NCBI GenBank assembly: GCA_001828605.1
Contig: MHZB01000092.1
Location: forward strand, 1 to 46,348
Direction of reading: 5' to 3'
Length of the DNA stretch: 46,348 nucleotides
Source: Planctomycetes bacterium RIFCSPLOWO2_12_FULL_50_35
Lineage (GTDB): Bacteria > Planctomycetota > Brocadiia > Brocadiales > Bathyanammoxibiaceae
The position numbers and the translations under genes were made by a program. The notes below the pieces were generated by a model that worked only from the letters and a program-made list of their open reading frames with translations, did not search any database and was not told where the DNA came from. This document shows positions 24,162 to 32,168 of the stretch, piece after piece (the first letter of the stretch is position 1; every line of letters begins with the position of its first letter).

Positions 24162-25872
24162 TCAACCCTCGCTCAATTATCTTTATAGCCCCGGTTTTTG
24201 TGTCCATCATGGAGTTTACGAATCTCAACCAACGGTCGTCATCCCTCTCTGGATAATCAAGGCGGCTCTGCGAACACGGCCAGCGGGTCTCCTTTCTGTA
24301 CAACAGGTGCTCTACCACCACGCGGGCTACGTCTATGCGGTCCAGCACCTCCAAGGCGGATACAAGCTCGTGATAGCCGCCCGCCGTAAGTAAGTCGGCA
24401 TGGCTGCGCAGCCCGGGCAAAAGGTCTCTGGCAATAAGGAGCCTTTCCTCGTTCAATTCATAACGAGTAGAAAGCCCTCCCGCATACTCGTCCATGAGCT
24501 TCTGAAGCCTCTCCTCCATATCCTGCGGGCGGATGCCTGTGTCCCTCTTCAGGGGTGCCGTTACCCGCTCTTTCTCCCTCTCCACAATATCGGCGTCAAT
24601 ATCCGGGGTTTCAACCGACCCCATCTCTTCAAGCGCAGTCCTGGCGGCAATACGACCCTCCACCCACGAACCGCTTGCGTATTTCTTCGGCGCACCACCC
24701 GCAACATCGCCCGCCGCATAGAGACCGGGCAAAGACGTCCGGCGCCTTACGTCTATCCAATACCCCGCCTCACCGTGCCCACCCACTATATAGGGTTCGC
24801 TGCCGGATATCTCGAGACGGCCGCCGCTGCCTTTACGTCCTGCCCACAGGAGCGCCGCCGTGGGGCTCATATGAAGCAGGTCTTCTTTGAACTGCCTCTC
24901 CTCTTTGGTGCCCCTACCGAGATGACTCAGATCCAGATAGCAGGGGCCGCGTCCCGCAGCATTCTCCAGCATGGTGGTCAGCAGCCTGAAGTACGTACTG
25001 CTGTTCCTGATAGGATGGTCCGCATAATATTTGTCCAGATAAGGCTCGCCTCGCGCATTTATCTGTTTTGCGCCTGCACCAAGCGCCAGCGTTCCCGTAG
25101 GGGCCTGGACATCCTTTACCCTCAGGGCAACAAAGCGGTTTTCAAAACTGGTCATCTCAGCGCCTGCGCGGATTCCAAGGGCATAGCCCGTACCAACGTT
25201 CCAAGGACAATACCAGATGAGGTGTCTGCCGTTTCCCGAGTTGGCAGGTCTGTAGAGGCCCGATGCGCCGCCGGCGGCTACAATCACACCTCTCGCCTTT
25301 ACCACATAAAGCTGCCCGTCCCTCACACCCAGGCCAAAAGCGCCCGTAACTCTGCCGTCAGAAACTATCAAGTTAGTGGCTGCCACACGGTTAAGCACAT
25401 TTACCTTGCTCCTGCGCACGGCCTCGGCAAGGATGGGCTTTAGTCGCTCGCCGTGCACCCTTACACCTCGCTTACCCCTTGGTTTGTAATTACCATCATT
25501 GGTCTTCTCTATAGGCAGCCCCCATTTCTCTACCTTTCTAACCACATCGTTCAGTCCCTCCGCAATGCTGAGCACCAAGTCCTCTCTCAATACATCCATA
25601 AACTCCTTTTTTACATAGTTAAGATACGACCCAGGGTCTTGTCCGGGGTGCAAGTAAGCGTTTATTGAATTAAGCCCCATGGCCAGACAACCACTTCTGT
25701 CAATATGGGCCTTCTCCATAATGAGACAGCGGACCCCAGGCTCCAGCGTCTTGGCCTCCACGGCAGCGTAACAGCCCGCGGCCCCGCCGCCAATAATCAG
25801 TATATCGGTATCTATATTAACCACTTTCGTTGTCATACGGTATCTTTCAGGAGCTAGTTGGCCCACCTTCAT
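24142..25872 (-). CDS. aprA: Adenylylsulfate reductase alpha subunit-like flavoprotein (compact AprA)
   Basis: The 576-aa flavoprotein of the fumarate-reductase superfamily has FAD motif DILIIGGGAAGCYAAVEA and a C-terminal LYAAGDVAGG. AprA-type blocks are recognisable: ENRFVALRVKD aligns with the ENRFVPARFKD of sulfate reducers, AAGRGPCYLD with EGRGPIYMD, and the ETRWP motif lies near the end. It is about 40-90 residues shorter than dissimilatory AprA. It would reduce APS to sulfite and AMP with AprB. Position and Sat linkage support APS as substrate. Start may be ATG 25872 or the in-frame ATG at 25836; neither has a good ribosome site. No dsrAB, qmo or aprM is in the window. Confidence 0.87.
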   Translation of the reverse strand: MKVGQLAPERYRMTTKVVNIDTDILIIGGGAAGCYAAVEAKTLEPGVRCLIMEKAHIDRSGCLAMGLNSINAYLHPGQDPGSYLNYVKKEFMDVLREDLVLSIAEGLNDVVRKVEKWGLPIEKTNDGNYKPRGKRGVRVHGERLKPILAEAVRRSKVNVLNRVAATNLIVSDGRVTGAFGLGVRDGQLYVVKARGVIVAAGGASGLYRPANSGNGRHLIWYCPWNVGTGYALGIRAGAEMTSFENRFVALRVKDVQAPTGTLALGAGAKQINARGEPYLDKYYADHPIRNSSTYFRLLTTMLENAAGRGPCYLDLSHLGRGTKEERQFKEDLLHMSPTAALLWAGRKGSGGRLEISGSEPYIVGGHGEAGYWIDVRRRTSLPGLYAAGDVAGGAPKKYASGSWVEGRIAARTALEEMGSVETPDIDADIVEREKERVTAPLKRDTGIRPQDMEERLQKLMDEYAGGLSTRYELNEERLLIARDLLPGLRSHADLLTAGGYHELVSALEVLDRIDVARVVVEHLLYRKETRWPCSQSRLDYPERDDDRWLRFVNSMMDTKTGAIKIIERGLNGNDRL

Positions 25873-25873
25873 A

Positions 25874-25892
25874 ACTTTGTTGCAAACTAAGT
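25874..25892. promoter_or_regulatory. Possible operator between rrf2 and aprA
   Basis: ACTTTG-TTGCAAA-CTAAGT is an imperfect dyad (5 of 6 pairs) in the 42-nt gap, placed directly before the aprA start. Candidate binding site for the Rrf2 regulator; by position only. Confidence 0.25.
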
Positions 25893-25914
25893 CAAGAATG
25901 TTGGAAATAAAAAA

Positions 25915-26361
25915 TCAGATATAATACATGGTCGCCTCTTGACCCCGCTTTTCCTGTAGGACAAGGTTGTTAAGTGTCACATTTTCAATACTTTCCAGCA
26001 TGGCATCGTACATGTTCTGCCACAGGTCTTTTATCACACAGCAGGCGGCGACATGACACATTGGCATCTGAGAACGTTCATTTACACAATCGGCAGGTGC
26101 CAGAGAACCCTCAAAGATTTCTATAACCTCTCTAATGCTAATATCTTTTGGGTCTACTGCCAGGCAGTGACCTCCGTTTGCACCCCTATGACTCATAACA
26201 ATGCCCGCGTTCCTAAGGTTAAGGAGTATCCTTTCCAGAAACGAAGGGGGGATGTCCCTGGAACGCGCTATTTCACGTGAATGAACGTAACCCCTTCCGT
26301 ATCTTTGCCCTAGCTCCATGAGTGCCAGGATGGCGTATTCTGTTTTGTTAGATAGCTTCAC
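25915..26361 (-). CDS. Rrf2 family transcriptional regulator with Cys cluster
   Basis: From GTG 26361 the 148-aa protein begins VKLSNKTEYAILALMELG, the standard Rrf2 start; the tracked TTG at 26394 is 11 codons too early. The winged helix (REIARSRDIPPSFLERILLNLRNAGIV, SHRGANGGHCLAVDP) binds DNA. A cysteine set, CVNERSQMPMCHVAACC, sits where IscR, NsrR and RsrR carry an Fe-S cluster, so it may sense redox or Fe-S status. It heads the operon with aprA, aprB and sat, 42 nt before aprA. The likely role is control of sulfate activation and reduction, inferred from position; CymR-like control by sulfur metabolites is an alternative. Confidence 0.9.
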   Translation of the reverse strand: MKLSNKTEYAILALMELGQRYGRGYVHSREIARSRDIPPSFLERILLNLRNAGIVMSHRGANGGHCLAVDPKDISIREVIEIFEGSLAPADCVNERSQMPMCHVAACCVIKDLWQNMYDAMLESIENVTLNNLVLQEKRGQEATMYYI

Positions 26362-26394
26362 TATTCTTGACCAAACCTTAGAGAAAGTAAACAA

Positions 26395-26422
26395 ATTCTA
26401 CGGATTTACCAAAGATTGTCAA
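26395..26422 (-). promoter_or_regulatory. Putative promoter of the rrf2-apr-sat operon
   Basis: On the minus strand TTGACA (26422-26417), 16 nt and TAGAAT (26400-26395) lie about 35 nt before GTG 26361. A short dyad, GTAAA...TTTAC, overlaps the -10 and could be an autoregulatory site. Confidence 0.5.
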
Positions 26423-26485
26423 ATAGATTTTTCCGCCTCTAAGGGCAGAGACTCCCGGGAGACCCTACATAATTATCATGCGAGT

Positions 26486-26522
26486 TCTCCAAAAGTGCTC
26501 CAGTGCCCTATGTCATTCTGAG
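26486..26522 (+). repeat. Diverged direct copy of the 14707-14744 repeat
   Basis: TCTCCAAAAGTGCTCCAGTG continues to ATGTCATTCTGAG; the 14.7 kb copy reads TCTGCAAAAGCCGCTTCAGC and then the same ATGTCATTCTGAG. Roughly 80% identical by eye over 37 nt. Confidence 0.7.
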
Positions 26523-26682
26523 CAAAGCCGAGAATCTAGCTTTTTTATGACATCATCCTTTCCGCCGAGATGGATTTCACTCCCTCAGAACGACTGCGAT
26601 ACAGGGTTTTCTAAGCCCTCGATAAATCCAGGTAGTATAAACTAACTTGATACGACATGAGAAACCTGCTAGTCTTCTATCG

Positions 26683-26802
26683 GAGAGCTCTGCAAAATTG
26701 TCTTCTTTGGAGTCCAGTCCACCTCAGGCGGGTCGCTGGCCACTGTAGGGGCGTAATATATTACACCCCCGCACCAAAATTTTGTATTTTTCAGAGGTCT
26801 CT
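26683..26802. repeat. MITE-like element with imperfect terminal inverted repeats
   Basis: Left end GAGAGCTCTGCAAAATT and right end AATTTTGTATTTTTCAGAGGTCTC are imperfect inverted copies. The interior carries CTGTAGGGGCG-TAATATATTA-CACCCCC, a hairpin of the TGTAGGGGC family nested inside. Size about 120 bp, with no coding capacity. Confidence 0.6.
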
Positions 26803-26878
26803 ATCGTTAAGTATCTTATTTTCTTTCACGGTTTGAACCCTTTCTTGCATTGAGGGCTCCGAAAAAGTCTGTGTAATT

Positions 26879-26905
26879 GTCATTCTTCACTTCGCTCAGA
26901 ATGAC
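26879..26905. repeat. GTCATTCT...AGAATGAC palindrome
   Basis: Perfect 8-bp arms around TCACTTCGCTC. Half-copies of the same sequence (CTTCGCTTTGCTCAGAATGAC) occur near 7950, and GTCATTCTGAG occurs at 14.7 and 26.5 kb. Confidence 0.75.
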
Positions 26906-26982
26906 ATCATGGTATCGAGTAGCTTTTTTAGAGGTCTCGTATTATAAGCCTCCGGAAAACGTTTGTGTGGCAATAAACAAGA

Positions 26983-27834
26983 GTGGATGCGCTTCTAATC
27001 CAGTTTGCTGACCTGAAACTTCTTTTCGGGGCTATAGTTGGTTTAATAATCGGTGTACTTGCCGGAGTCACCGGCCTGCCCCTTGGTGCGTTGAGGTTGC
27101 CTGTCGTTTATTCAATAGTGCCTACCCCCCACATAGCGGCCGGCACCAATCTTGGCATAGATACGTTGACGGCCGTCACGGCCTCCTATTGGTACTGGAA
27201 GGGTGGATTTGTGAATATCTCTATTCTCATTTTCATGGGCGGTTCTTCCTGTATTGGGGCATTTCTTGGCGGGTATTCGAGCAAATTTGTCTCGTATAAA
27301 TGGCTTCTTATTTTTATTGGCCTTATGTACTTTTGTGTGGGTCTTGATATGCTGCGCGGTGCAGTCAACGAAAAGGTTGGGACGGGTCCGCTAAATGAGG
27401 GGCAGCCGGATAGGGAAGGTCCTTCTGTACCCACCTCGCAACCGGACTGTATGACAAGGGTCAAGGAAAATAGCGAGGTGTTGGCGGCGCTGAGTGGGTT
27501 CGTTCTGGGTTTTGTCGGGGGTATGGCCGGGCTGCTGATGGGAAGCCTTCGGGTGCCCGCCATGATAAAGGCAATGGGGTTGGCGCCTGTCACAGCCGCC
27601 GGCACCAACATGGTCATCAGCTTATTTACGGCCATATCAGGGTTTGGGGGCCATATAGTCCATAGAAATCTTGACCTATCCGTCTTCCTCACCATGGGTG
27701 TGGCCTCTATGGCCGGCGCGTATGTGGGCGCTAAGCTAGGCGTTACTTTAAGCCCTTCCACTACAAAGAAACTGATAGGCATGGCAATTGTCCTTATGGC
27801 CACAGCCCTTTTTATAAACGGCATCAGATTGTAA
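26983..27834 (+). CDS. TauE/SafE (TSUP) family sulfite/sulfonate-type permease
   Basis: The 283-aa membrane protein has two similar four-helix halves, each with the family's glycine-rich start: LLFGAIVGLIIGVLAGVTGLPLGALRLP and AALSGFVLGFVGGMAGLLMGSLRVP, each followed by an AAGTN motif. The halves are joined by a hydrophilic loop of about 40 residues. TSUP proteins move sulfite, sulfoacetate, thiosulfate or other small anions. It lies next to, and divergent from, the apr-sat operon, so export of sulfite or uptake of a sulfur anion is a reasonable inference. Start is GTG 26983 with no strong ribosome site. Confidence 0.85.
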   Translation: MDALLIQFADLKLLFGAIVGLIIGVLAGVTGLPLGALRLPVVYSIVPTPHIAAGTNLGIDTLTAVTASYWYWKGGFVNISILIFMGGSSCIGAFLGGYSSKFVSYKWLLIFIGLMYFCVGLDMLRGAVNEKVGTGPLNEGQPDREGPSVPTSQPDCMTRVKENSEVLAALSGFVLGFVGGMAGLLMGSLRVPAMIKAMGLAPVTAAGTNMVISLFTAISGFGGHIVHRNLDLSVFLTMGVASMAGAYVGAKLGVTLSPSTTKKLIGMAIVLMATALFINGIRL

Positions 27835-27971
27835 GGGTTTCCAAACCCGGTCTCACACCTAAATCCAGCACTAATTAGGCCCGGATTTTTCCATACACAT
27901 AGGTAAAGTCTATATATAGTGTCACTAGAGGGTAAACCTGCTACATATGGAATAACTTATTAGTTTTTTGG

Positions 27972-28001
27972 TTGACAACCCTGTACGGTTGCAAATATAA
28001 T
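27972..28001 (+). promoter_or_regulatory. Perfect-consensus sigma70 promoter upstream of lptD
   Basis: TTGACA (27972-27977), an 18-nt spacer and TATAAT (27996-28001) lie 47 nt before the lptD ATG. It heads the long run of same-strand genes up to korC. Confidence 0.75.
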
Positions 28002-28048
28002 CGCGCCTTGGGCAAGAGATGCCCTAGAACATCATCCCTGTCAGAATA

Positions 28049-30823
28049 ATGAAAATACTGCGCCGCCTGCTAATTCTCCTCATAGTGATGCCCACATGTA
28101 TAGGGTTTGGGGCAACTGCCTATTCTAAGGGCATAATCACAGTAAACATATCACAGTATCCGATCAGAATTATTGCTGACGGCGTGAGCAGCTGGCAGAT
28201 GGAAGGGGTGCGGGTCTTTTCCGCCGGCGGTAACGTGAAGATAACCCAGGGGAAAATGCAGTTAAGCGCCAATAACGTGGTCTGCTGGTTCTATGAGCTG
28301 GAGGCTGGACAGAAGCCGGAGGCCCGGGTGGAAATCCTGTCTCAGGGTGATGTGGTTTTAATACAGGGACGAGACTATGAAAAATATGAAGAGGTCTATC
28401 TGCAACTGGAAACGATTGCCGGTGTTATGGTAAATACCTACAGCGGAGCGCCTGTGCAGACATTTGGCGAAGAGCAGCTGGTGGGTAACCATTTAAAGCT
28501 GAAGAAAATAAAGGAGCTGGACTTGCCTGAGTTTGCCTATAAGGAGCCGCTTGAACTCGAATTGGAGGGTGGCCCGCCTGGCGTGCCGGGAGTGGTAGAT
28601 GTTGTAGCCAATGACATTGACAGCTGGGAAGAGGGCGGTAAGAGGGTAATAGTGGCTGTCGGCGACGTAGAGATTAGACGCGGCGAGCAGTTGATGACGG
28701 CGGACAACGCCATATTGTGGTTTGACCAAGAGGAGAAGGAAGGTAAGAAGACGCCGAGTCTTAAGGAGTTTTATGCCGAAGGCAACGTAACCATCGCTGC
28801 CAGTGAGAAAGCGAAGGAAATAAAGCATGCGGACAAGGTATTTGAAAATTTTAAGGAGTCCAAAGGTTTTTATGTAAACCCCAAGATTAAAACGACGGTG
28901 AAGAACTTCCCATTACCCATATATATGGGTGGTAGGGAGATGAAGCAAATAGACCCAGATTCATACGAAGTAAAGGATGGCTATTTAACTACGTGTTCTT
29001 TTGGCCACCCGCATTTTCACGTTAAGAGTCCGAAGATAAGAATAAAAAGACGGGTTGAGGACGGAGAGACCTACACAGAGGCTAAGGCGTACGATAACGT
29101 CTTCTACTTTGGTCAGATACCCACTGCCTATCTGCCGGTTTACAAATACGATACCCAGAAAAAGGAATCCCTCTTAATAGGTTACGGTGTCGGGTCATCT
29201 CAGCGTTTCGGGACCTTCCTCCGCACGGCTTGGAACCCATATGCACTGGCGTTTGTCCCCTCCAGCCTGAGTGATTGGAGCTCATTGGTTACAAAGTTAG
29301 AATATCTCAATAAAAGAGGGCCTGCGGGTGGCTTCGAGTTTGAATACGATCGTGATGATACAGGGACAGAAGGTTTTCTCGAGACATACTACGTTAAAGA
29401 CAAACTGCTTAGGGATGAAGTACCCCCGCGCCTGCCAATTACAGATAAAAACAGGGGAAGGGTCCTCTGGCGCAACAGACAGGAAGTTACGGAAGAATTG
29501 CGCGCGGACACGGAGCTTTCCTACCTCAGCGACAGGGGCTTTTTAAAAGAATACTTCGAAGAGGAGTTCCAAGAGGGCAAGAAACAGGAAACGTATTTGA
29601 ACCTCAGGAGACTTAAGGACAATCGGGGTGCTACCTTCCTTGCGAAAGACGAAATAAATAAATTCCAGACGGGCTTCGAGGCATGGCCGCAAGTGACCTA
29701 CCACGCCATAGGGCAGCCACTGTGGGAAAATAGGCTCAATATGACCTCCGAATCTAACTTCGGATACCTCAACATGCAAATAGGTAATGAACTGGAATCC
29801 TCCAATAACGACGTGTTCAATAGGCTCAGGTCGACTACCGGGAAATCCTTCCGGTTCGACTCGGATAATACCCTCAGCGCCCCGTTTAAGTGGTGGATCC
29901 TAAAGGCTAATCCCTTTGTGGGCGGGAGGCTGACTGGCTACAGTAAGAGCCTAGAAAATAACGGACCTAACGGTGACGCTACAGGGAGATTTATTGGCAG
30001 CCTTGGCTTTGAAGGAAGCACCCAGTTATGGAGGGCTTATGCCCTGGAGAACAAGCTCCTCAGGATAAATGGGTTACGGCACATAATCACTCCGGAAGTC
30101 CGATGGATAGCGGCTCCAATCGTAACAAAAAAGCCTGAAGACCTCCTCCAGTACGAGAGGTCAGACGCACTGAACGACTATAACACGGCAACCATCAGCT
30201 TAAGGAACCGCATGCAGACACGTCGTGGACCGCCTTGGGCGCTGACGACTGTGGACCTGCTTGAGTTTGATATCGGAGCGCATCTCCTTAACTCGCCGAA
30301 GAAGACGGCAACTAATTTAGTAGTTCCCACACTGATGACCCCGGAAGGCGTCATTATACCCCGGCGGGACAGTTATCTGCAATTCGACCTTAGAACGCCA
30401 ATTACCAACAGAATAACCCTGGAATCTGTAGGCAACGAGTTTAATTTGAGCAACAAGACTTTCGATGTGTTAAACATAGGCACTACGTTTAAGAGGTCTG
30501 AAGACTGGGACTATTTTGTCGGTTTCAGGCACATAGACAAGACCAGCAATACTGTAACGCTTAGTACGAATACGCTGATCGGCAAAAAGTGGCGTTTGAA
30601 CGTTGCGGAGGCCTTTGATCTTGGAGCCAGAACCGAAAGCGGCGACACAACTTCAAAAAATCTTTTCAGTAATTTCTCCTTTACCAGAGAATCCCACGAT
30701 TGGATTGCCGGTTTCAACGTGTTTTTCGACGTCGTAGATCGCAATAAGGTCTTCAGTTTTGTATTCCAGCCCAAGGGTATTGCGAAAAGTATAGGGCAAA
30801 GCTATTCCTTGGCAGGGAGATAA
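28049..30823 (+). CDS. lptD: LptD-like LPS assembly outer-membrane protein with two LptA/OstA-like domains
   Basis: The 924-aa protein has a signal peptide (LLILLIVMPTCIGFGATAYS). Two OstA-like segments follow: about 30-120 (IIADGVSSWQMEG, QLSANNVVCWFYE) and about 185-260 (VVANDIDSWEEG, MTADNAILWFDQ). The rest is a beta-barrel rich in alternating aromatic residues, with the LptD-type start of the barrel PLPIYMGGREM, DGYLTTCSFGHPHF and IPTAYLPVYKY. LptD with LptE inserts lipopolysaccharide in the outer leaflet. The duplicated OstA part and lack of the paired disulfide cysteines of E. coli LptD mark a divergent type. coaD starts 2 nt after its stop. Confidence 0.85.
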   Translation: MKILRRLLILLIVMPTCIGFGATAYSKGIITVNISQYPIRIIADGVSSWQMEGVRVFSAGGNVKITQGKMQLSANNVVCWFYELEAGQKPEARVEILSQGDVVLIQGRDYEKYEEVYLQLETIAGVMVNTYSGAPVQTFGEEQLVGNHLKLKKIKELDLPEFAYKEPLELELEGGPPGVPGVVDVVANDIDSWEEGGKRVIVAVGDVEIRRGEQLMTADNAILWFDQEEKEGKKTPSLKEFYAEGNVTIAASEKAKEIKHADKVFENFKESKGFYVNPKIKTTVKNFPLPIYMGGREMKQIDPDSYEVKDGYLTTCSFGHPHFHVKSPKIRIKRRVEDGETYTEAKAYDNVFYFGQIPTAYLPVYKYDTQKKESLLIGYGVGSSQRFGTFLRTAWNPYALAFVPSSLSDWSSLVTKLEYLNKRGPAGGFEFEYDRDDTGTEGFLETYYVKDKLLRDEVPPRLPITDKNRGRVLWRNRQEVTEELRADTELSYLSDRGFLKEYFEEEFQEGKKQETYLNLRRLKDNRGATFLAKDEINKFQTGFEAWPQVTYHAIGQPLWENRLNMTSESNFGYLNMQIGNELESSNNDVFNRLRSTTGKSFRFDSDNTLSAPFKWWILKANPFVGGRLTGYSKSLENNGPNGDATGRFIGSLGFEGSTQLWRAYALENKLLRINGLRHIITPEVRWIAAPIVTKKPEDLLQYERSDALNDYNTATISLRNRMQTRRGPPWALTTVDLLEFDIGAHLLNSPKKTATNLVVPTLMTPEGVIIPRRDSYLQFDLRTPITNRITLESVGNEFNLSNKTFDVLNIGTTFKRSEDWDYFVGFRHIDKTSNTVTLSTNTLIGKKWRLNVAEAFDLGARTESGDTTSKNLFSNFSFTRESHDWIAGFNVFFDVVDRNKVFSFVFQPKGIAKSIGQSYSLAGR

Positions 30824-30825
30824 CG

Positions 30826-31314
30826 ATGACGAAAGCGGTCTATCCGGGCACCTTTGATCCACTTACCTTCGGACACCTGGACGTAGTTGAAAGGGGCAGT
30901 AAGGTATTTGACGAAGTAATTGTGGCAATAGGCATCAATCCCATTAAAGAGCCGTTGTTTAGCGTTGAAGAACGAAAGCAGATGATAGCCGACCACATAA
31001 AGCACCTTAAGAACGTAAAGGTGGACAGCTTTGAAGGTATGCTTGTTGATTACCTTCGTAAGAAGAACATTCATATCATCTTAAGGGGCATACGAACCGT
31101 ATCAGATTTTGAATATGAATTTCAGATGGCTCTCACCAACCGTGCCGTTAGAAAGGATATAGAGACGATTTTCATAATGACCAGCGAGCAGTATTCTTTC
31201 TTAAATTCCACCCTTATAAAGGAAGCGGCCAGCCTTGGGGGGGACGTGAGTGCCTTCGTCCCTGCGGACATCGAAAAGTCGCTGAAAAAACGGCTTAGAC
31301 GGAAAACCAACTAA
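30826..31314 (+). CDS. coaD: Phosphopantetheine adenylyltransferase
   Basis: CoaD makes dephospho-CoA from 4'-phosphopantetheine and ATP, the fourth step of CoA synthesis. The 162-aa length is standard. AVYPGTFDPLTFGHLDVVERG holds the nucleotidyltransferase T/HxGH signature, RGIRTVSDFEYEFQMALTNR binds the substrate, and LNSTLIKEAA is the ATP-binding [S/N]STxI[R/K]E motif. It lies 2 nt after lptD, so it is very likely cotranscribed. Confidence 0.97.
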   Translation: MTKAVYPGTFDPLTFGHLDVVERGSKVFDEVIVAIGINPIKEPLFSVEERKQMIADHIKHLKNVKVDSFEGMLVDYLRKKNIHIILRGIRTVSDFEYEFQMALTNRAVRKDIETIFIMTSEQYSFLNSTLIKEAASLGGDVSAFVPADIEKSLKKRLRRKTN

Positions 31315-31370
31315 TCCCCTGTAAGGGCGCAGCGGCACCTAATCAATCTTGAATAGCAGATCGGCTGGAA

Positions 31371-32168
31371 ATGAAACTTAATATCCTGGTCTTGGGCGAC
31401 ATCGTGGGGCAACCGGGGCGGGCCATTGTGGAAAATAGGCTCCCCGCTCTTATAAAGGAGAAAAATATAGATTTTGCCATTGCCAACGCGGAAAATGCCG
31501 CTGATGGTTCGGGCATAACCCCGGATGTGGTCAAGGGGCTGTTCGCCTCAGGACTCGACGCCATTACCACGGGAGACCACGTGTGGAGAAAAAAGGAGGC
31601 GATACAGGTCTTGGAGACGGATACAAGGGTCCTCAGACCTGCAAACTACTCACCGCTGGCCAAGGGCAGAGGATGGGTGGTGATAAAAAACCATTTACAG
31701 CCCGATATAGCCGTTATAAACCTGTTGGGACGGGTGTACATGTCTCCCATAGATTGCCCATTCCGCGTGGTTGACCGCATACTTGAGGACGTTTCAAGGA
31801 AGACGCAAATAATCATAGTTGATATTCATGCTGAGGCGACCTCTGAAAAGGTTGCCATGGGCTGGTATCTGGATGGCAGGGTAAGCGCCGTTGTGGGGAC
31901 TCATACCCACGTACAAACGGCAGATGAGAGGGTCTTGCCGGGCAGCACCGCCTACATAACCGACCTGGGAATGACCGGGCCCTATCATTCTGTATTGGGC
32001 AGGAACAAGGACCATGTCCTAAAGTTCATGGTTACGCAAATGCCGACGCGTTTCGAGGTGGCAGAAAAGGACGTGAGGATGAGCGGCGCTATCATAACGG
32101 TTGATGCCTCCACAGGCAAGGCGCTGGGTATTGAAAGACTGGTGGTCTGCGAGAATAACGGGATATGA
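31371..32168 (+). CDS. YmdB family metallophosphoesterase (TIGR00282)
   Basis: The 265-aa protein matches the YmdB family of dinuclear-metal phosphodiesterases: NILVLGDIVGQPGR at the start, ANAENAADGSGIT, TTGDHVW, and VDIHAEATSEKVAMGWYLDGRVSAVVGTHTHVQTADERVLPGSTAYITDLGMTGP split over the C-terminal half with its metal-binding His and Asp residues. In Bacillus, YmdB hydrolyses 2',3'- and 3',5'-cyclic nucleotides and affects RNA turnover and biofilm. xseA begins within its stop codon region (4-nt overlap). Confidence 0.93.
   Translation: MKLNILVLGDIVGQPGRAIVENRLPALIKEKNIDFAIANAENAADGSGITPDVVKGLFASGLDAITTGDHVWRKKEAIQVLETDTRVLRPANYSPLAKGRGWVVIKNHLQPDIAVINLLGRVYMSPIDCPFRVVDRILEDVSRKTQIIIVDIHAEATSEKVAMGWYLDGRVSAVVGTHTHVQTADERVLPGSTAYITDLGMTGPYHSVLGRNKDHVLKFMVTQMPTRFEVAEKDVRMSGAIITVDASTGKALGIERLVVCENNGI

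Larger units (their letters stand above)
26423..26982. other. Repeat-filled gap between rrf2 and the TSUP gene
   Basis: No gene is seen in these 560 nt. They hold a diverged copy (26486-26522) of the 14.7 kb element, a terminal-inverted-repeat element (26683-26802) and a GTCATTCT palindrome (26879-26905), all listed separately. Confidence 0.7.

Noticed and set aside
24400-25443. 347-aa plus-strand ORF
   Set aside because: It lies fully antisense to aprA, has low-complexity Arg/His/Pro-rich content and no family motif; a shadow of a high-GC gene.
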